From NCBI GenBank assembly GCA_902492895.1, contig CABUNG010000001.1, forward strand, positions 186,001-250,000: DNA of 64,000 bases, in the 5' to 3' direction. The notes below the pieces were generated by a model. The model saw only the letters and a list, made by a program, of their open reading frames with translations, searched no databases and was not told the origin of the DNA. The DNA comes from an uncultured Oscillospiraceae bacterium. Lineage in GTDB: Bacteria > Bacillota > Clostridia > Oscillospirales > Acutalibacteraceae. Positions 18,793 to 26,796 of this stretch are shown here, piece after piece (positions within the stretch are counted from its first letter, which is position 1; the number at the start of each line of letters is the position of its first letter). The position numbers were made by a program, and so were the translations under genes.

Positions 18793-19251
18793 TTATGTAC
18801 AGCTGTCATATACACGGTCAAACACCAAATCACGGAAGTGAACCTGCGCCACCTTCCCGTTGGTGAACCGTTCTGCCATATCCGCCACTTCGCACGGACG
18901 AACGGAAATATCTGGTACCTCATCCAGGATGGTTCTGCTGTCGAGCATCTGCAGTCCGTATGTGAAGTGGAGATTCCCTTCTATTTCCACTTGGGTGCAA
19001 ATGATTTGATAACTTATGGAATGATGAGAGCCGCGGTTTTGCGCTTCATCTATACCTCTGAACACGCTCCGGCACTTGGCCTCCCATTTATGTAGCGTCT
19101 CCTTTGCAAATCGATGGCCCCGAAGAATGTCTGACAAATTTTGCGGTGTAGTGCCAATAAAAACCGCAAATTCCGACTTCGATAGGTTCCGTCTGTTGAG
19201 TTCCTGCGATAACCATAGTCCCAACTCATTGTAAGCCCGTGGTTTTTTCAT
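18793..19251 (-). CDS. Xre-type HTH protein with C-terminal DUF6514-like domain
   Basis: 152 residues. Residues about 5-50 form an Xre helix-turn-helix (LGLWLSQELNRRNLSKSEFAVFIGTTPQNLSDILRG). The C-terminal half (FTYGLQMLDSRTILDEVPDIS...AERFTNGKVAQVHFRDLVFDRVYD) matches the pattern of DUF6514, normally a small stand-alone clostridial protein. ATG 19251 lies 7 bases from AGGAG; a TTG six bases earlier is a poorer start. It is divergent from the next Xre gene. DNA binding is supported; the target is unknown. Confidence 0.7.
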   Translation of the reverse strand: MKKPRAYNELGLWLSQELNRRNLSKSEFAVFIGTTPQNLSDILRGHRFAKETLHKWEAKCRSVFRGIDEAQNRGSHHSISYQIICTQVEIEGNLHFTYGLQMLDSRTILDEVPDISVRPCEVADMAERFTNGKVAQVHFRDLVFDRVYDSCT

Positions 19252-19502
19252 ACTCAATCTCCTATAAATAAAATTAAATGCATCCGTAAGAAATCTATGA
19301 TGGATAAAACAACAAAAGTAATTCTACAGTTCCTATTTTTCTTCACAAACATAAAAATTTATGTTATTATAGGAATCTCGATAAACAGCAGGGCCTATGG
19401 ACGGCATACAAAGGATATGCGATGTACGGCGATTCGTCAAACCTTAAGTTTGAGTATCCTCCGATATCCATGCAAGACTCTTTATCATAGGTGGTAATTT
19501 GT

Positions 19503-19889
19503 ATGATTTCCGAGTATCTCAAAACGCTGAAAAACAAGAAAAATCTCACAAATCAGGATTTATCAGATTTGTCAGGCGTCCCGATTGGCACGATCAATCG
19601 AATTATGGCCAATCAGACCGATAATCCGAGTTTTCAGACGGTATGTGATATTGTCATCGCTCTGGAGGGGTCACTGGATGAGATGGCCGGAATCCAGCCG
19701 AAAAAGGATAAGGAGAATGAATCCGTTAAACTAAATTCGGAAATGGAGACCTTATATAAACAAATCCTTGTTTCCAAGGACAAATGGATTCTGCGCCTGT
19801 TTGTCCTTGCCTGTTTTTTGGTGGTTTTCATTGCGTTTGTATTGGTATTTGACCTTATGAATCCCACCGTCGGATTCTTCCGGAGTTAA
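19503..19889 (+). CDS. Membrane-tethered Xre-family regulator
   Basis: 128 residues. An N-terminal helix-turn-helix (about 1-65, MISEYLKTLKNKKNLTNQDLSDLSGVP...GTINRIMANQ) is joined by a charged linker to one transmembrane helix (about 96-118, LRLFVLACFLVVFIAFVLVF). This is the organisation of membrane-anchored Xre proteins common in gut Clostridia. ATG 19503 follows AGGTGG at 8 bases. Codon use is AT-richer than the core genes, as in the neighbouring regulators. Confidence 0.75.
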   Translation: MISEYLKTLKNKKNLTNQDLSDLSGVPIGTINRIMANQTDNPSFQTVCDIVIALEGSLDEMAGIQPKKDKENESVKLNSEMETLYKQILVSKDKWILRLFVLACFLVVFIAFVLVFDLMNPTVGFFRS

Positions 19890-19890
19890 G

Positions 19891-20004
19891 AAAGCCGTCG
19901 GCCTGTTCCAGAACTGGCTGGAAACCGGGATGAAGGAAACACTGGAGGAAATGGCGGCTTTGGCCGAACAGATGATTCTGAACGGCGTCAAGGCGTTGGA
20001 ATAG
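19891..20004 (+). pseudogene. Possible TetR-family C-terminal relic
   Basis: Directly after the Xre stop, a frame without a start codon ends in GLFQNWLETGMKETLEEMAAL...NGVKALE. It resembles the last helices of TetR regulators. No N-terminal DNA-binding part remains and a strong terminator follows, so this looks like the truncated 3' end of a lost gene. Confidence 0.4.
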
Positions 20005-20020
20005 AAAGTCCGGCGAACGT

Positions 20021-20053
20021 AAAAGACAGGGACCGAAAGGTCCCTGTCTTTTT
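20021..20053 (+). terminator. Strong terminator
   Basis: AAAAGACAGGGACC-GAAA-GGTCCCTGTCTTTTT: a 14-bp stem with a GNRA loop and T-tract, usable in both directions. Confidence 0.93.
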
Positions 20054-20138
20054 ATGCACTGCCCTGTCTGTCCGACGTCTAGGGCGTATTTTTTCTGTGG
20101 CAATCATATCGATTATTTATATTAAGGCGTTAAACAAT

Positions 20139-20175
20139 TAATGACAAACATTAAATAACGATTGACAAACATTAA
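20139..20175 (+). promoter_or_regulatory. Tandem operator-like repeats overlapping the DUF2975 promoter
   Basis: TGACAAACATTAA occurs twice (20142-20154 and 20163-20175), 21 bases apart, two helical turns. The first copy lies in a palindrome TTAATG-N5-CATTAA. The second overlaps the -35, so binding there should repress. The small Xre protein encoded in the same operon is the natural candidate. Confidence 0.55.
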
Positions 20176-20190
20176 GTGTCGTGCTATATT
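20162..20190 (+). promoter_or_regulatory. Promoter of the DUF2975-Xre operon
   Basis: TTGACA and TATATT with a 17-base spacer, 49 bases before the DUF2975 ATG. Confidence 0.8.
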
Positions 20191-20238
20191 GTAATGGCGG
20201 ATCCAAGAACAAAAACATCGATTTTGGAGGTATGGCAG

Positions 20239-20793
20239 ATGAAGGGCATAGACAAAGCCGCACGAATCATGGCAAAAATTTTAGAGGTATCGCATTGGGT
20301 CGGGGCGGGATTTATGGCGGCGGTCGGCATATGTGCAGTCACCGTTCCTCAGCGGCTCAAATATTTCCTGGATGTGAATGCGCTTAAACAGGAAAGAGAA
20401 ATTTCGGTTTACGGTTTTGAGGTGGCAGCGGCGGATTCAGCGGGGGAAATCCATATGACAGCGCTTCTGCTGTTCTCGATTGGGGCGGTGCTCATTTTGT
20501 CTTTGATGGCGATGGTTTTCCGCAATTTGTATCTGATTATCAAGAAATCCGAAGGCACCACGCCTTTTCAGAAAGACAATATCCGGATGCTCAGGGAAAT
20601 TGGGATCTTTTCCATGGTTATCCCGGTGGTGAGCCTAATCATGAGCACGATTATCCGCCTGGCGGTTGGCGTTGACGCGGTTGAAATCAGCATTCATATG
20701 GACGGCTTCATTATGGGTATCATTGTCCTTAGCCTGACGCAGTTTTTCGCGCACGGGGCAGAACTTGAAAAGGATGTAGAAGGTCTTCTGTGA
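20239..20793 (+). CDS. DUF2975 family membrane protein
   Basis: 184-residue protein with four predicted transmembrane helices (about 18-34, 72-94, 121-142 and 152-170), the DUF2975 topology (B. subtilis YoaS-like). ATG 20239 sits 8 bases from TTGGAGG. It is encoded 12 bases before a small Xre regulator, the standard YoaS-YozG-type pairing. The biochemical role of the family is not known. It could sense a membrane signal for its partner, but this is inference. Confidence 0.82.
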   Translation: MKGIDKAARIMAKILEVSHWVGAGFMAAVGICAVTVPQRLKYFLDVNALKQEREISVYGFEVAAADSAGEIHMTALLLFSIGAVLILSLMAMVFRNLYLIIKKSEGTTPFQKDNIRMLREIGIFSMVIPVVSLIMSTIIRLAVGVDAVEISIHMDGFIMGIIVLSLTQFFAHGAELEKDVEGLL

Positions 20794-20805
20794 GGTGACA
20801 GAGCT

Positions 20806-21015
20806 ATGGGTAAAATCGTTTTGCGCTTGGATCGGATGATGGTGGAACGGAAGATATCGCTGAATGAACTCGCCGCACGAGTCGGTATCTCCAACGTTAA
20901 CCTGTCCAAGATAAAAAACAACAAAGTGACGGCGATTCGCTTTTCTACTCTCGCGGCCATTTGCGAAGTACTCGAATGTGAAGCGGGCGACATATTAGAG
21001 TTTCAGAAAGAATGA
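20806..21015 (+). CDS. Small Xre-family regulator (YozG-like)
   Basis: 69 residues, almost entirely one helix-turn-helix: IVLRLDRMMVERKISLNELAARVGISNVNLSKIKNNKVTAIRFSTLAAICEVLECEAGDILEF. This is the Cro-like repressor that accompanies DUF2975 proteins. It probably binds the tandem repeats at the operon promoter and autoregulates. A terminator follows within 50 bases. Confidence 0.88.
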   Translation: MGKIVLRLDRMMVERKISLNELAARVGISNVNLSKIKNNKVTAIRFSTLAAICEVLECEAGDILEFQKE

Positions 21016-21062
21016 GTGTATGTCCGCTCCAATTTTATTGCTCCGAAAGCGCCATGCATGTG

Positions 21063-21102
21063 AAAATCCCCCTGTCCATTCGTTGGGCAGGGGGATTTTT
21101 TA
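21063..21102 (+). terminator. Terminator of the DUF2975-Xre operon
   Basis: AATCCCCCTG...CAGGGGGATT stem with T6 following. It also has A-rich sequence upstream, so it may serve the minus-strand AraC gene. Confidence 0.87.
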
Positions 21103-21177
21103 TGTCTCACAGGGTCTTTACTTCATGACGCTGATCGCAAGGGTCTGTCTTTTCATCTTGATCCTCTCCGCCGCACG

Positions 21178-22038
21178 CTATACAAACGGCGTCTGCGGAC
21201 GCGCGGGCTGTCCCGGTTGTCCGCGCTCCGCCCGGATACCGGCGATATAGTCTTTTGGGGAGAGCAGCATGACACTCTTGAACACCTTGGAAAAATAAAG
21301 GGGATCCCGGTAACCCGACAGCGCGGCAATATCCTTTATGTTGGAGAGTCCCTCCCCGACCAGCATGCAGGCGTGCTGGATCCGCAGGGTGCGCAGGTAC
21401 TCCGAGAAGCCGACATGCAGCACCTTTTTGAGGGCCTCCGACAGATATTTCCGGTTGTACTGGTATTCGGCGCAGATAGTTTCGAGCGACAGATCGGGCG
21501 AGGTGTAATGGTCGTCGATGTATTTCTTGATTTTTAGGATATTGTCCGCCGTTTTGGAGAGCTTTTCCTCTTTAATGGTGTTGTTCGAGACCACTGACAA
21601 AGTATACAGCAGCACCGACTCGGACAGCATGTCGAGATTATACGGAGTCGTCCGATCGAGGGCACCCATCCAAAAATCCTCCAACGCATCGTAGCCGTGA
21701 AACACGCAGTTCCCGGGTCGGATTTTCAGCTCCTCCAGAATCCGGCCCGCCCGGATGCCCAGAAAGGAGATATACAGATAATTCAGGTTGCTGTCGCTGA
21801 CCTCGATGGCGAACGGCGTGGAGGGAAAGGTGAAAAACAGATCGCCCTTGGCGATGTCGGAGCTCTTCTGTGTGTGGCAGAGGCGCCCCCGTCCTTCGGT
21901 GACGAGGTACATCATATAGGTGGATTTGGTGATAAACTGGTTGCGCTGGGGAATGACCGTTTCATAGACGAAATTGACGGTGTTGATCTGATCGGCGCTG
22001 CTTCGTGTGGGAACAAATTTGCAGATGTTGTTGTCCAT
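21178..22038 (-). CDS. AraC-family regulator
   Basis: 286 residues. An N-terminal cupin-like sensing domain (about 20-140) is joined to two C-terminal AraC helix-turn-helix motifs (about 178-275), with the family signature GYRDPLYFSKVFKSVMLLSPKDY. It is divergently transcribed from the catabolic operon starting at 22.2 kb, with both promoters in the 190-base gap. It is therefore the likely sugar-responsive activator of that operon. The start ATG is preceded by a G-rich ribosome site. Confidence 0.92.
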   Translation of the reverse strand: MDNNICKFVPTRSSADQINTVNFVYETVIPQRNQFITKSTYMMYLVTEGRGRLCHTQKSSDIAKGDLFFTFPSTPFAIEVSDSNLNYLYISFLGIRAGRILEELKIRPGNCVFHGYDALEDFWMGALDRTTPYNLDMLSESVLLYTLSVVSNNTIKEEKLSKTADNILKIKKYIDDHYTSPDLSLETICAEYQYNRKYLSEALKKVLHVGFSEYLRTLRIQHACMLVGEGLSNIKDIAALSGYRDPLYFSKVFKSVMLLSPKDYIAGIRAERGQPGQPARPQTPFV

Positions 22039-22085
22039 GTCCCAATCCCCCCCGAACGGCTGGTTTCAAGCGGCTGTTTACCATT

Positions 22086-22114
22086 AGTATAGACGAACAA
22101 GGTCGGGCCGTCAA
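22086..22114 (-). promoter_or_regulatory. Promoter of the AraC regulator gene
   Basis: On the minus strand TTGACG and TATACT are separated by 17 bases, about 50 bases before the start codon. Confidence 0.7.
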
Positions 22115-22158
22115 TCGGAAATTCTGGAATTCGACCATATATAGGTGGATAGATTCCA

Positions 22159-22187
22159 TTTACGATCCAGAATGCCCGCATTATAAT
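22159..22187 (+). promoter_or_regulatory. Promoter of the catabolic operon
   Basis: TTTACG and TATAAT with a 17-base spacer, 45 bases before the first gene. The weak -35 fits an activator-dependent promoter. The 45 bases between this and the divergent promoter contain AATTC-rich near-palindromic sequence suited to AraC binding. Confidence 0.65.
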
Positions 22188-22231
22188 GAAACCGAGACAC
22201 AGGGAACGAAACGGTAAAGGCGTTGACCATA

Positions 22232-23479
22232 TTGGCCATTCGAAAAATCCGCGTTGGGGTACTGGGAGCCTTTCGGGGAAGCAGTATGATCCGTTTCTGC
22301 CGTGAAAGCGGGGAGGCGGAATTGGCCGCGGTCTGCGACTGGAACGAGCGGGTCTTGGGTCCTCTCCGGGAAGAACTGCGGCATGAGGATGTTTTCTGCT
22401 GCAACTCGTTTGAAGAGTTCCTGCGGCAGGATATGGACGCGGTGGTGCTGGCCAACGACGCGACCGGTCACGCGCCGCTCGCGGTCCGCTGCCTGAAAGC
22501 CGGCCGGCACGTCTACAGTGAGGTGCTGCCGGTTCAGACCATGCAGGAGGCCGTCGAGCTTGTCGAGGCGGTCGAGCAGAGCGGGCTGGTCTACGCATAC
22601 GGCGAAAATTACTGCTATATGCCCGCGCCGCGCGAAATGAAGCGGCTGTACCGGGAGGGGGCCGTCGGGGAATTCGAGTACGGCGAGGGCGAATACATAC
22701 ACAACTGTGAACCGATCTGGCCCGCCAAAGCCTACGGCGATCCGGGGCATTGGCGGAACAACATGTACGCGACGTTTTACTGCACCCATTCCCTCGGCCC
22801 TCTCCTCCATATCACTGGACTGCGGCCGGTGAGGGTGACGGGGTTCGAGGGGACGAAAACCGAGCGGAAGGTCCGCTGCGGCGCCAAGGGCGGCAGCTTC
22901 GGTATCGAGATGGTCGAGCTGGAAAACGGCGGTATCCTCAAAAGCATCCACGGGGATCTGTACCGCGATTCGGTCTGGTACAGCCTGTACGGGTCCAAAG
23001 GACGGATGGAGAGCGGCCGTGAGACCGCGGGAGGGGTATCCCTACTGCATGTCGAACGCGACAGGTATTCCGGTGAATACGCGGGCCGGCCGCTCCAATC
23101 CTACACACCCGCCGACCGGTTCAGTCCTATGGCCGCGGCGTTCGGACACGATGGATCCGACTTCTATGCGATGCATCACTTTATCGCCAAAATCCGGGGC
23201 CGGGCGGATGCGGACACCATCGGCGTCTTCGAGGCGCTGGACATGTTCCTGCCGGGTCTGTTTGCCTACCGATCGATCTTGGCGGGCGGGATCCCGATGG
23301 ACATCCCCGATCTTCGCTGCAGGGCCGAGCGGGACCGCTACCGGACCGATACCGCGTGTACCGATCCCGCTGTCGCAGGGGATCACCTGCTTCCGGCCTT
23401 TTCAAAAGGGAATCCCGAGATTCCGGAGGTCGTCTACCGCAGCATGCGGGATCTGTGGATGAGGGGAGAAAACCGATAA
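22232..23479 (+). CDS. Gfo/Idh/MocA-family oxidoreductase
   Basis: About 415 residues. The N-terminal Rossmann fold (KIRVGVLGAFRGSSMIRF) binds NAD(P). The family's EVLPVQTMQEA segment (the place of EKP) carries Pro but has L-P instead of K-P, so the usual catalytic Lys is missing, as in some epimerase or hydrolase-like members. GENYCYMPAPREMKRLYREGAVGE is typical. There is no ATG near the N-terminus. TTG 22232 lies 11 bases after AAAGG, and TTG 22223 is an alternative with too short a spacing. First gene of the nine-gene operon. Confidence 0.87.
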   Translation: MAIRKIRVGVLGAFRGSSMIRFCRESGEAELAAVCDWNERVLGPLREELRHEDVFCCNSFEEFLRQDMDAVVLANDATGHAPLAVRCLKAGRHVYSEVLPVQTMQEAVELVEAVEQSGLVYAYGENYCYMPAPREMKRLYREGAVGEFEYGEGEYIHNCEPIWPAKAYGDPGHWRNNMYATFYCTHSLGPLLHITGLRPVRVTGFEGTKTERKVRCGAKGGSFGIEMVELENGGILKSIHGDLYRDSVWYSLYGSKGRMESGRETAGGVSLLHVERDRYSGEYAGRPLQSYTPADRFSPMAAAFGHDGSDFYAMHHFIAKIRGRADADTIGVFEALDMFLPGLFAYRSILAGGIPMDIPDLRCRAERDRYRTDTACTDPAVAGDHLLPAFSKGNPEIPEVVYRSMRDLWMRGENR

Positions 23480-23516
23480 CCGTTCCTAACGGGTCATTAA
23501 AAGGAGGACAACCATC

Positions 23517-24194
23517 ATGCTGTACATTCTGGACACGGCCGATCTGGCGGCCATCCGGCACGCCAACGATTTCTATCCGCTCGCAGGCGTGACCACCAAT
23601 CCATCCATCATTGCCAAGGAAAAGACGGATTTCTGGAAGCTCACGAAGGAGATCCGGGCGGCGATCGGCCCCGACAAGATGCTGCACGTGCAGACCGTAC
23701 AGCAAACGGCCGACGGCATGGTGCGGGAAGCCGAGCTCTTAAAAAAAGAGCTCGGCGGGGAGCTCTATGTCAAAATCCCCATCGGTGAAGAAGGGCTGAA
23801 GGCCACGAAGGAACTGAAAAAACGGGGGATCGGTGTGACGATGACGGCGATCTTCACCCCGGCGCAGGCCCTGATCGCGGCCAAGGCGGGCGCGTCGTTC
23901 GTGGCGCCCTACGTCAACCGGCTGGATAACATTCTGGGGGACGGCGTCCGCGTGGTGGAGGAAATTGTCCGCCTGTTCCAAACCTATCACATAACGGGCT
24001 GCCGCGTGCTCGCGGCCAGCTTCAAAAATGCGGAGCAGGTCCATAAATGCGCCCTGGCGGGCTGTCACAGCGTCACGGTATCGGCGGATATTCTAAAAAC
24101 CATCCTCTGTCATCCGATGACCGACGCGGCGGTGGAGGGCTTCGCCCGGGATTGGACCGGCGTGTACGGCGGCAAGACCATTCTGGATTTCTGA
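23517..24194 (+). CDS. Fructose-6-phosphate aldolase/transaldolase-like protein
   Basis: 225-residue small transaldolase (FSA/TalC type). It is a TIM barrel making a Schiff base with its substrate; the lysine is K86 in ELYVKIPIGEEG. LDTADLAAI, GVTTNPSII and TAIFTPAQALIAAKAGA are the other family motifs. It should cleave or form a ketose phosphate, releasing dihydroxyacetone, glycolaldehyde or glyceraldehyde phosphate. AAAGGAGG precedes ATG 23517. With a kinase and two isomerases in the operon it is the likely C-C cleaving step. Confidence 0.9.
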   Translation: MLYILDTADLAAIRHANDFYPLAGVTTNPSIIAKEKTDFWKLTKEIRAAIGPDKMLHVQTVQQTADGMVREAELLKKELGGELYVKIPIGEEGLKATKELKKRGIGVTMTAIFTPAQALIAAKAGASFVAPYVNRLDNILGDGVRVVEEIVRLFQTYHITGCRVLAASFKNAEQVHKCALAGCHSVTVSADILKTILCHPMTDAAVEGFARDWTGVYGGKTILDF

Positions 24195-24269
24195 TCCGCC
24201 GATGACGGACCGAAACGAATGCGTCCGGGCGTATAGGCCCGGGGTTTAAAGCGGCGGGAGGAATGCGCT

Positions 24270-24866
24270 ATCAAGGAAGAATCGATCAAGCAGGCGAAGG
24301 CGGTCTATCAAATCGAAAGCGAATGCATCGAAACCATGCGCGAGTATTTCGACGAACAGGCGTTTTCCGCGGCGGTGAAGCTGCTGCGGGATGCCGAGCG
24401 GATCGGGACCATCGGCTGCGGGCACTCGGGGATCCTCTGCCAGCATTTTGCCCATCTCCTGTGCTGCATCGAGCGGCCGGCCCGGTTCATCTCTCCGTCC
24501 GAGGCGGTTCATGGCGCGGCAGGCTTCCTAAAGCCGGGCGATGTCATGGTTTTCGCATCGCGAGGGGGCAAAACCAAGGAGCTGCTTCCGGTTCTCGGCA
24601 TCTGCAAGGCCAAGGGGGTATCGGTCCTGACCATCACCGAAAACATGGAATCGACCCTCGCGGTGGAAGCGGATGTGGCGCTCAAGCAGTATGTCAACCG
24701 GGAAACCGATAAGTACAACTCCCAGGGGACCACGTCGTCCACCGCGCTCTGTGTGCTGTTCCATACGCTGGTGACCGCGCTGATCGAAGAGACCGGCTTT
24801 CAGAACGAGCAGTTTGCGCTGATCCACCCCGGCGGGGCGGTAGGTGAGCGGCTGAATCACACCTAA
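24270..24866 (+). CDS. SIS-domain sugar isomerase-like protein (apparent ATC start)
   Basis: SIS-domain protein like KdsD or 6-phospho-3-hexuloisomerase: IGTIGCGHSGILCQHFAHLL, MVFASRGGKTKELLPVL (sugar-phosphate Ser loop) and VLTITENMESTLA. Family-like sequence (KEESIKQAKAVYQIESECIETMREYF) extends in frame upstream of the first ATG (24336). GGGAGG lies exactly 8 bases before an ATC codon at 24270. I therefore place the start at this non-standard codon. If that is wrong, the protein begins at 24336 with 176 residues and lacks its first helix. The domain is complete at the C-terminus. Confidence 0.8.
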   Translation: MKEESIKQAKAVYQIESECIETMREYFDEQAFSAAVKLLRDAERIGTIGCGHSGILCQHFAHLLCCIERPARFISPSEAVHGAAGFLKPGDVMVFASRGGKTKELLPVLGICKAKGVSVLTITENMESTLAVEADVALKQYVNRETDKYNSQGTTSSTALCVLFHTLVTALIEETGFQNEQFALIHPGGAVGERLNHT

Positions 24867-24887
24867 AGAAATCAGGAGGCTATGACG

Positions 24888-25508
24888 ATGGAATTCAAAG
24901 TGTATCAAAAGGAGCTCGAGCTGCAGTCGCGGGGCTGGATCCCCACGTTTCACGACGTGTCCAAGGAAGTGATGGAGATCGTCAAGGCGTCGGGAATACA
25001 GAACGGCACCTGCTGCATCGCGTCTCACCACACCACCTGCTCGGTCATGGTGCAGGAATGCTCCCACGACATCGATTCGTTCGATCTGGAATATCTCCAG
25101 CACGACCTGCTCGACATTATGCGGAAGATGATTCCGGATTTCGCGGAGGAGCATCAGTACCGGCATCCCGGTCCGCTCCACGCCCAGTTCGGCCGCTATG
25201 TCGGAGAGCCGGGAGACTTTACCAGCATGAACACCGACGGCCATCTGCGCAGCGTGTTTTTCGGCCGGAGCGAGACCATGACCGTCAAGGACGGGGCGCT
25301 GGACGGCGGGGAATTCGCCCATGTGTATTTCATCGATTGGGATCACGTCCGGGCGCGTCACCGCCAGCTCAACGTCACGGTCATGGGCACGACCGAGGAT
25401 GTGGGAGACCGCAAATGGAATAACGGGGAGACCATCAACACCCTCCACAAGTTCACGGATGAGGAAAAAGCGTTCGACATGCACTATACATTCCAGCAGG
25501 AAAGGTAA
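24888..25508 (+). CDS. YjbQ/UPF0047 family protein, copy 1
   Basis: 206 residues, UPF0047 (YjbQ) fold. The conserved His-rich motif SHHTTCSVMVQE and the later NTDGHLRSVFFGRSET and GEFAHVYFIDWDHVRARH define the family. Members have been linked to weak thiamine-phosphate synthase activity; the physiological reaction is uncertain. Compared with copy 2 it has a C-terminal extension of about 35 residues. ATG 24888 is 8 bases from AGGAGG; ATG 24882 is too close. Confidence 0.9.
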   Translation: MEFKVYQKELELQSRGWIPTFHDVSKEVMEIVKASGIQNGTCCIASHHTTCSVMVQECSHDIDSFDLEYLQHDLLDIMRKMIPDFAEEHQYRHPGPLHAQFGRYVGEPGDFTSMNTDGHLRSVFFGRSETMTVKDGALDGGEFAHVYFIDWDHVRARHRQLNVTVMGTTEDVGDRKWNNGETINTLHKFTDEEKAFDMHYTFQQER

Positions 25509-25518
25509 GGAAAAGGCG

Positions 25519-26223
25519 ATGAAGCGGCAGATCCGGACCCCCTACTTTGAAATCGGGACCAAGAATTACATCTATGGCGACACGGTGCTGGAATACGCAC
25601 TGGCCGCCGATGCTGCGGCAGAAAAATACGATATCGATGTGCTGTTCATCACCCCGGCGGTGGAGATCCGCCGGATCGTGGAGCGGACGAAGCACCTGAT
25701 CGTGCTGGCGCCCTATATGGATACCCTCCGGCCGGGACGCGGCATGGCGGATATCCTGCCCGAGGCCCTGAAGGCGGCGGGCGCGGCCGGCGTGGTCGTC
25801 AATCACTGCGAAAAGCCGATGTCCCTGCCGGCCATTAAAGAGACGATTGCCCGGGCGAACGAGCTGGATATGCTGGTCTTTGCCTGCGCGGACACGATTG
25901 CGGAAGCCAAGGCCGTCGCCCAGCTGCATCCGGACATCCTCAATCCCGAACCGTCCGAACTGATCGGCGGTACGGGGAGCGGGGTCAGCAGCATGGATTT
26001 CGTCAGGGAATCCATCCGCGCGATCAAGGCGATTTATCCGGACATTCTCGTTGAGCAGGCGGCCGGGATCACCAGCGGGCAGCAGGTGTACGACTTCATC
26101 ATGGCGGGTTCAGAGGCGGCGGGGGCCGCATCGGGCATTGTCAATGCCGACGACCCGATCGCCATGATCGATGAAATGATCGCCGCGACCAGGCGGGCCG
26201 CCGACGATCTTCAAAAACGGTAG
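25519..26223 (+). CDS. Triosephosphate isomerase-like protein
   Basis: 234-residue TIM homologue closest in pattern to archaeal and accessory TIMs. K15 (EIGTKNY), H96 (VVVNHCEKP, the place of the electrophilic His) and E144 (NPEPSELIGGTGSG) are all in place, so it should be an active aldose-ketose phosphate isomerase. The setting, in a catabolic operon between two YjbQ genes, argues for a special substrate. EryH, a TIM-like enzyme of erythritol catabolism, is a precedent acting on erythrulose phosphate. It starts at ATG 25519 after AAGGAAAAGG. Confidence 0.85.
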   Translation: MKRQIRTPYFEIGTKNYIYGDTVLEYALAADAAAEKYDIDVLFITPAVEIRRIVERTKHLIVLAPYMDTLRPGRGMADILPEALKAAGAAGVVVNHCEKPMSLPAIKETIARANELDMLVFACADTIAEAKAVAQLHPDILNPEPSELIGGTGSGVSSMDFVRESIRAIKAIYPDILVEQAAGITSGQQVYDFIMAGSEAAGAASGIVNADDPIAMIDEMIAATRRAADDLQKR

Positions 26224-26237
26224 AACGGGGGAACGGT

Positions 26238-26732
26238 ATGATTTACAAGGAATCCTTTCAGGTGCAGTCGAACGACAAGGTGTGCACCTTTCACAATGTC
26301 ACCGCCAGAGCCCGGGAGATCGTGAAGCGTTCGGGCGTCCAGAACGGGATCGCGGTGGTATATTCCCATCACACCACCTGCTGCGTCATCACGCAGGAAT
26401 GCGCCTTTGATATGTCCATGACCGGGCTGGAAACCCTCCAGCAGGATCTGGTGGACGTGATGGAAACCCTGGTCCCCACCTGCCGCCGGGAAGGGCAGTA
26501 TCTCCATCCCGGTCCGAAGGCCCTGGCGTTCGCCGAGGAACACGGCGAGGACGCGAGAGGCTGCCACAACACCGATGCGCATCTGCGTTCCTCCATTGTG
26601 GGGCGTAGCGAAACCGTCGTGATCGATGAAGGGCAGCTGGATCTTGGTGAATTCGGGTTCATTTATTTCATCGACTTCGACCAGACCCGTGCCCGTCAGC
26701 GGACGGTGCAGGTCATGGTCATCGGGGAATAA
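26238..26732 (+). CDS. YjbQ/UPF0047 family protein, copy 2
   Basis: 164 residues, same family as the gene at 24888: SHHTTCCVITQE, NTDAHLRSSIVGRSET and GEFGFIYFIDFDQTRARQR. It is about 40% similar by eye to copy 1 and lacks its C-terminal tail. Two copies in one operon on either side of a TIM-like gene suggest a heteromer or duplicated activity in the same pathway. Confidence 0.9.
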   Translation: MIYKESFQVQSNDKVCTFHNVTARAREIVKRSGVQNGIAVVYSHHTTCCVITQECAFDMSMTGLETLQQDLVDVMETLVPTCRREGQYLHPGPKALAFAEEHGEDARGCHNTDAHLRSSIVGRSETVVIDEGQLDLGEFGFIYFIDFDQTRARQRTVQVMVIGE

Positions 26733-26796
26733 AGCGGCCCCAACGAGCGATTTGGCGCCCTGGCGGGTGCCAAACGCGGACAGGAGAGGACTATTT

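Noticed and set aside
18632..18841. 69-codon plus-strand frame
   Set aside because: Starts at TTG without a ribosome site and overlaps the 3' end of the Xre-DUF6514 gene; composition is not protein-like.
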